From assembly GCF_014472415.1 (NCBI RefSeq), contig NZ_JACSZV010000002.1, positions 1-64,000 of the forward strand: a stretch of 64,000 nucleotides of DNA, written 5' to 3'. The position numbers and the translations under genes were made by a program. Shown one piece after another: positions 62,417 through 64,000 of this stretch. Each line of letters begins with the position of its first letter. The stretch's first letter is position 1. The stretch comes from Pseudomonas sp. N40(2020) (GTDB lineage Bacteria > Pseudomonadota > Gammaproteobacteria > Pseudomonadales > Pseudomonadaceae). The notes below the pieces were generated by a model. That model saw nothing but the letters and a program-made list of their open reading frames with translations, made no database searches and was not told the DNA's origin.

Positions 62417-63112
62417 ATGGACGAAATGGAACAGCGCTGGCTCTATGCGCTTTCTGCGCCTTTGGTCGCCCTCAATCCCGATGCGGACTACGCCGCACCC
62501 ACATACTGCTTTGACCTCAAGCATGTCGACGTCGAAGGCGGCTGGGGCATTACAACGCGTCCGCAATTGCTCGACATGCTGAGCACGGCCGACGATGGGC
62601 ACGCGACCTATTTGAATGAAGCCTATCGACAGTGGGAGCGTTGCCTGCCGTCCGAATGGCAAGCCTTGCTCGGCTCGCTGGATACCCGTCAACGCGCCTT
62701 TTATGAGTTGGCCAGTCGCACGTTCGGCGAGTGCGGCTCGGGTGGTATTCGCGCCTGGGACATTGGCCGAATGGGCTTTCTGTTGCGCTCGGCGGTACTG
62801 CATGGCTGGATCGATCTCACCGAAAGTCTCTGGCTGCACGGTCGCATGGCGGCGCGTGCGCGGTACTACTACGACAGTTGGACGAGTTACCTGAATGGCT
62901 TCGTCCTCGGCAAAGCCTTCTGGCATTGTCTGGGGAATAAAGATGAGGAACTTGCCCATGAATACGATCGGCAAGGCGACTACATCGGCACTACGGTGGT
63001 CATCAGAAAGCTTGATCGCGATGCCCGCGAATTCTTTGCCCAATTGCCCTGGGATATGCCCCTGCATCTGCCTGAGCGGCCGGACTCACTAGGGGAGTTC
63101 GACTGGTCATGA
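62417..63112 (+). CDS. DUF1266 protein
   Basis: 231 aa, ATG at 62417 with GGAG upstream. Family marks: the DUF1266 core WGITTRPQLLDML, RAWDIGRMGFLLRSAV, YLNGFVLGKAFW. Tyr/Trp-rich and soluble. Function unknown. Its stop overlaps the next gene's ATG (ATGA), so the two are coupled. Confidence 0.85.
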   Translation: MDEMEQRWLYALSAPLVALNPDADYAAPTYCFDLKHVDVEGGWGITTRPQLLDMLSTADDGHATYLNEAYRQWERCLPSEWQALLGSLDTRQRAFYELASRTFGECGSGGIRAWDIGRMGFLLRSAVLHGWIDLTESLWLHGRMAARARYYYDSWTSYLNGFVLGKAFWHCLGNKDEELAHEYDRQGDYIGTTVVIRKLDRDAREFFAQLPWDMPLHLPERPDSLGEFDWS

Positions 63113-64000
63113 GCTGCTGGATTCGCTTGGGTATCGAGCCCACCAAAGACAATGACGCCATTCGCGGTGCCTATCGTGCGCGTTTGCCGCAACACCACCC
63201 GGAAACCGATCCGGAAGGTTTTCAGGCCCTGCGCGAGGCCTATGAACTGGCACTGCGATTCGCCCGCGAGGAAGTATCTGAAGCGCACGTGCCGACCGAC
63301 GATGAGGTGAGTCCTGCTGACCAGATGTTGGCGGACTTCGAAGCGCTACTGCTCGATTCGACGCGTCGATTCACTCCGACGGCCTGGCAGGCATTCAACC
63401 TTGAGCTTGATCGACTGCCGCTAGAGGTGCTGGACGAAGTCTGCTGGCCGCTGTTGCGCGCGTTGCTCGACGCCGGCCCGATTTCCCACGTCTGTGCGCG
63501 TTTGCTCGCGCAGCGCATGGGCTGGGCGAGTCGGATGCTCGATCTGGCTTTCGACAACGCCCGCACTGTCGATGAGTTTTTGAAGGCTATCGACGCGCCG
63601 GATCCGTTCGACACCTCGTTGATGAGCCATTGGCCAGCCACCGCGCAACTGGAGACCCTCTGGTACGTGCGCACGTTGAATCATCTTCACCGTAACGCAT
63701 CGCTGGACGATTTCCGCTACTTCGCCAGCCTGCATACCTGCATTGCGCTGCCTGGGGATGACGCGATGTTACAACGTCTGGCAATACAGTTCAGTCAGGC
63801 CGGCATTGCCAGTAAAGACTTTCTCGACATCATCAGCGAGCAGCATCGGCTCGCGCCGCAGGATGTTGACTGGCTTTATCTGCTGGCATGTCAGCGCAGT
63901 GCGCTGGGCATGGAAGAGTTGGCGCTTCAGGCCTGGGTGCAACTCTGGCGAGAGCATCAACACCCAAAAGCCGCCACCTGGTTGCTGGATCTGTGCGCGC
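63109..64000 (+). CDS. J-domain-like protein, runs off the window
   Basis: At least 297 codons, open at the right edge. The first 60 residues look like a J-domain (WIRLGIEPTKDNDAIRGAYR...FQALREAYELAL), but the HPD motif reads HPE (QHHPETDPEGF). The rest is helical and unrecognised. It is coupled to the DUF1266 gene by an ATGA overlap. It probably interacts with a DnaK-type chaperone, but the changed motif makes this uncertain. Confidence 0.8.
   Translation, partial: MSCWIRLGIEPTKDNDAIRGAYRARLPQHHPETDPEGFQALREAYELALRFAREEVSEAHVPTDDEVSPADQMLADFEALLLDSTRRFTPTAWQAFNLELDRLPLEVLDEVCWPLLRALLDAGPISHVCARLLAQRMGWASRMLDLAFDNARTVDEFLKAIDAPDPFDTSLMSHWPATAQLETLWYVRTLNHLHRNASLDDFRYFASLHTCIALPGDDAMLQRLAIQFSQAGIASKDFLDIISEQHRLAPQDVDWLYLLACQRSALGMEELALQAWVQLWREHQHPKAATWLLDLCA

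Overview
The window looks like the chromosome of a fluorescent Pseudomonas (P. fluorescens group). It is GC-rich, carries a pyoverdine locus with exactly spaced PvdS-type promoters, contains several families of Pseudomonas REP/REPIN-like palindromes, and has an aminotransferase-uvrB-gltX-tRNA order familiar from this genus. No sequence search was run; assignments come from reading motifs and gene order.

Region 1 (1-16.8 kb) is the pyoverdine maturation, export and uptake block: fpvA, pvdE, pvdO-N-M, divergent pvdP, opmQ-pvdT-pvdR, the ECF sigma gene fpvI, and pvdA. Five sites with the exact form TAAAT-N16-CGT precede pvdE, pvdM, pvdP, pvdR and pvdA. Compared with the P. aeruginosa PAO1 order, pvdF and the anti-sigma gene fpvR are absent from their usual slots. 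Region 2 (16.8-20.9 kb) holds mgtA with a long leader, and mgtC.

Region 3 (20.9-42.0 kb) is the most unusual part. A four-gene chaperone-usher fimbrial cluster is followed by two paralogous Roc/Bvg/Evg-like signalling sets: receiver-EAL proteins, NarL-type regulators and giant BvgS-like kinases. Between the sets lie a lipoprotein/OmpA pair and an autotransporter. Two small receiver-only proteins with Asn in place of the phosphoacceptor Asp flank the second EAL gene. Nine copies of a box close to GAAATTTCCTACA lie in front of eight transcription units here. Its 3' part resembles the half-sites reported for BvgA and EvgA, so I propose one regulon controlling surface structures and c-di-GMP.

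Region 4 (42-50 kb) contains an aldo/keto reductase, a pirin, a MscS channel with a cyclic-nucleotide domain, an acetyltransferase, exonuclease III and an arylamine N-acetyltransferase. It also holds a PAAR / L,D-transpeptidase-like / periplasmic protein trio that looks like a type VI secretion effector-immunity module; its PAAR gene is broken by a one-base frameshift.

Region 5 (50-64 kb) is mostly housekeeping: an NCS2 nucleobase permease, tRNA-Asn, an aromatic aminotransferase, uvrB, gltX, a duplicated tRNA-Ala/tRNA-Glu pair, a TetR regulator with a palindromic operator, an alpha/beta hydrolase, a thioesterase, dusC, and ibpA with a sigma-32 promoter and a ROSE-like RNA thermometer. A DUF1266 gene and a J-domain-like gene that runs off the end close the window.
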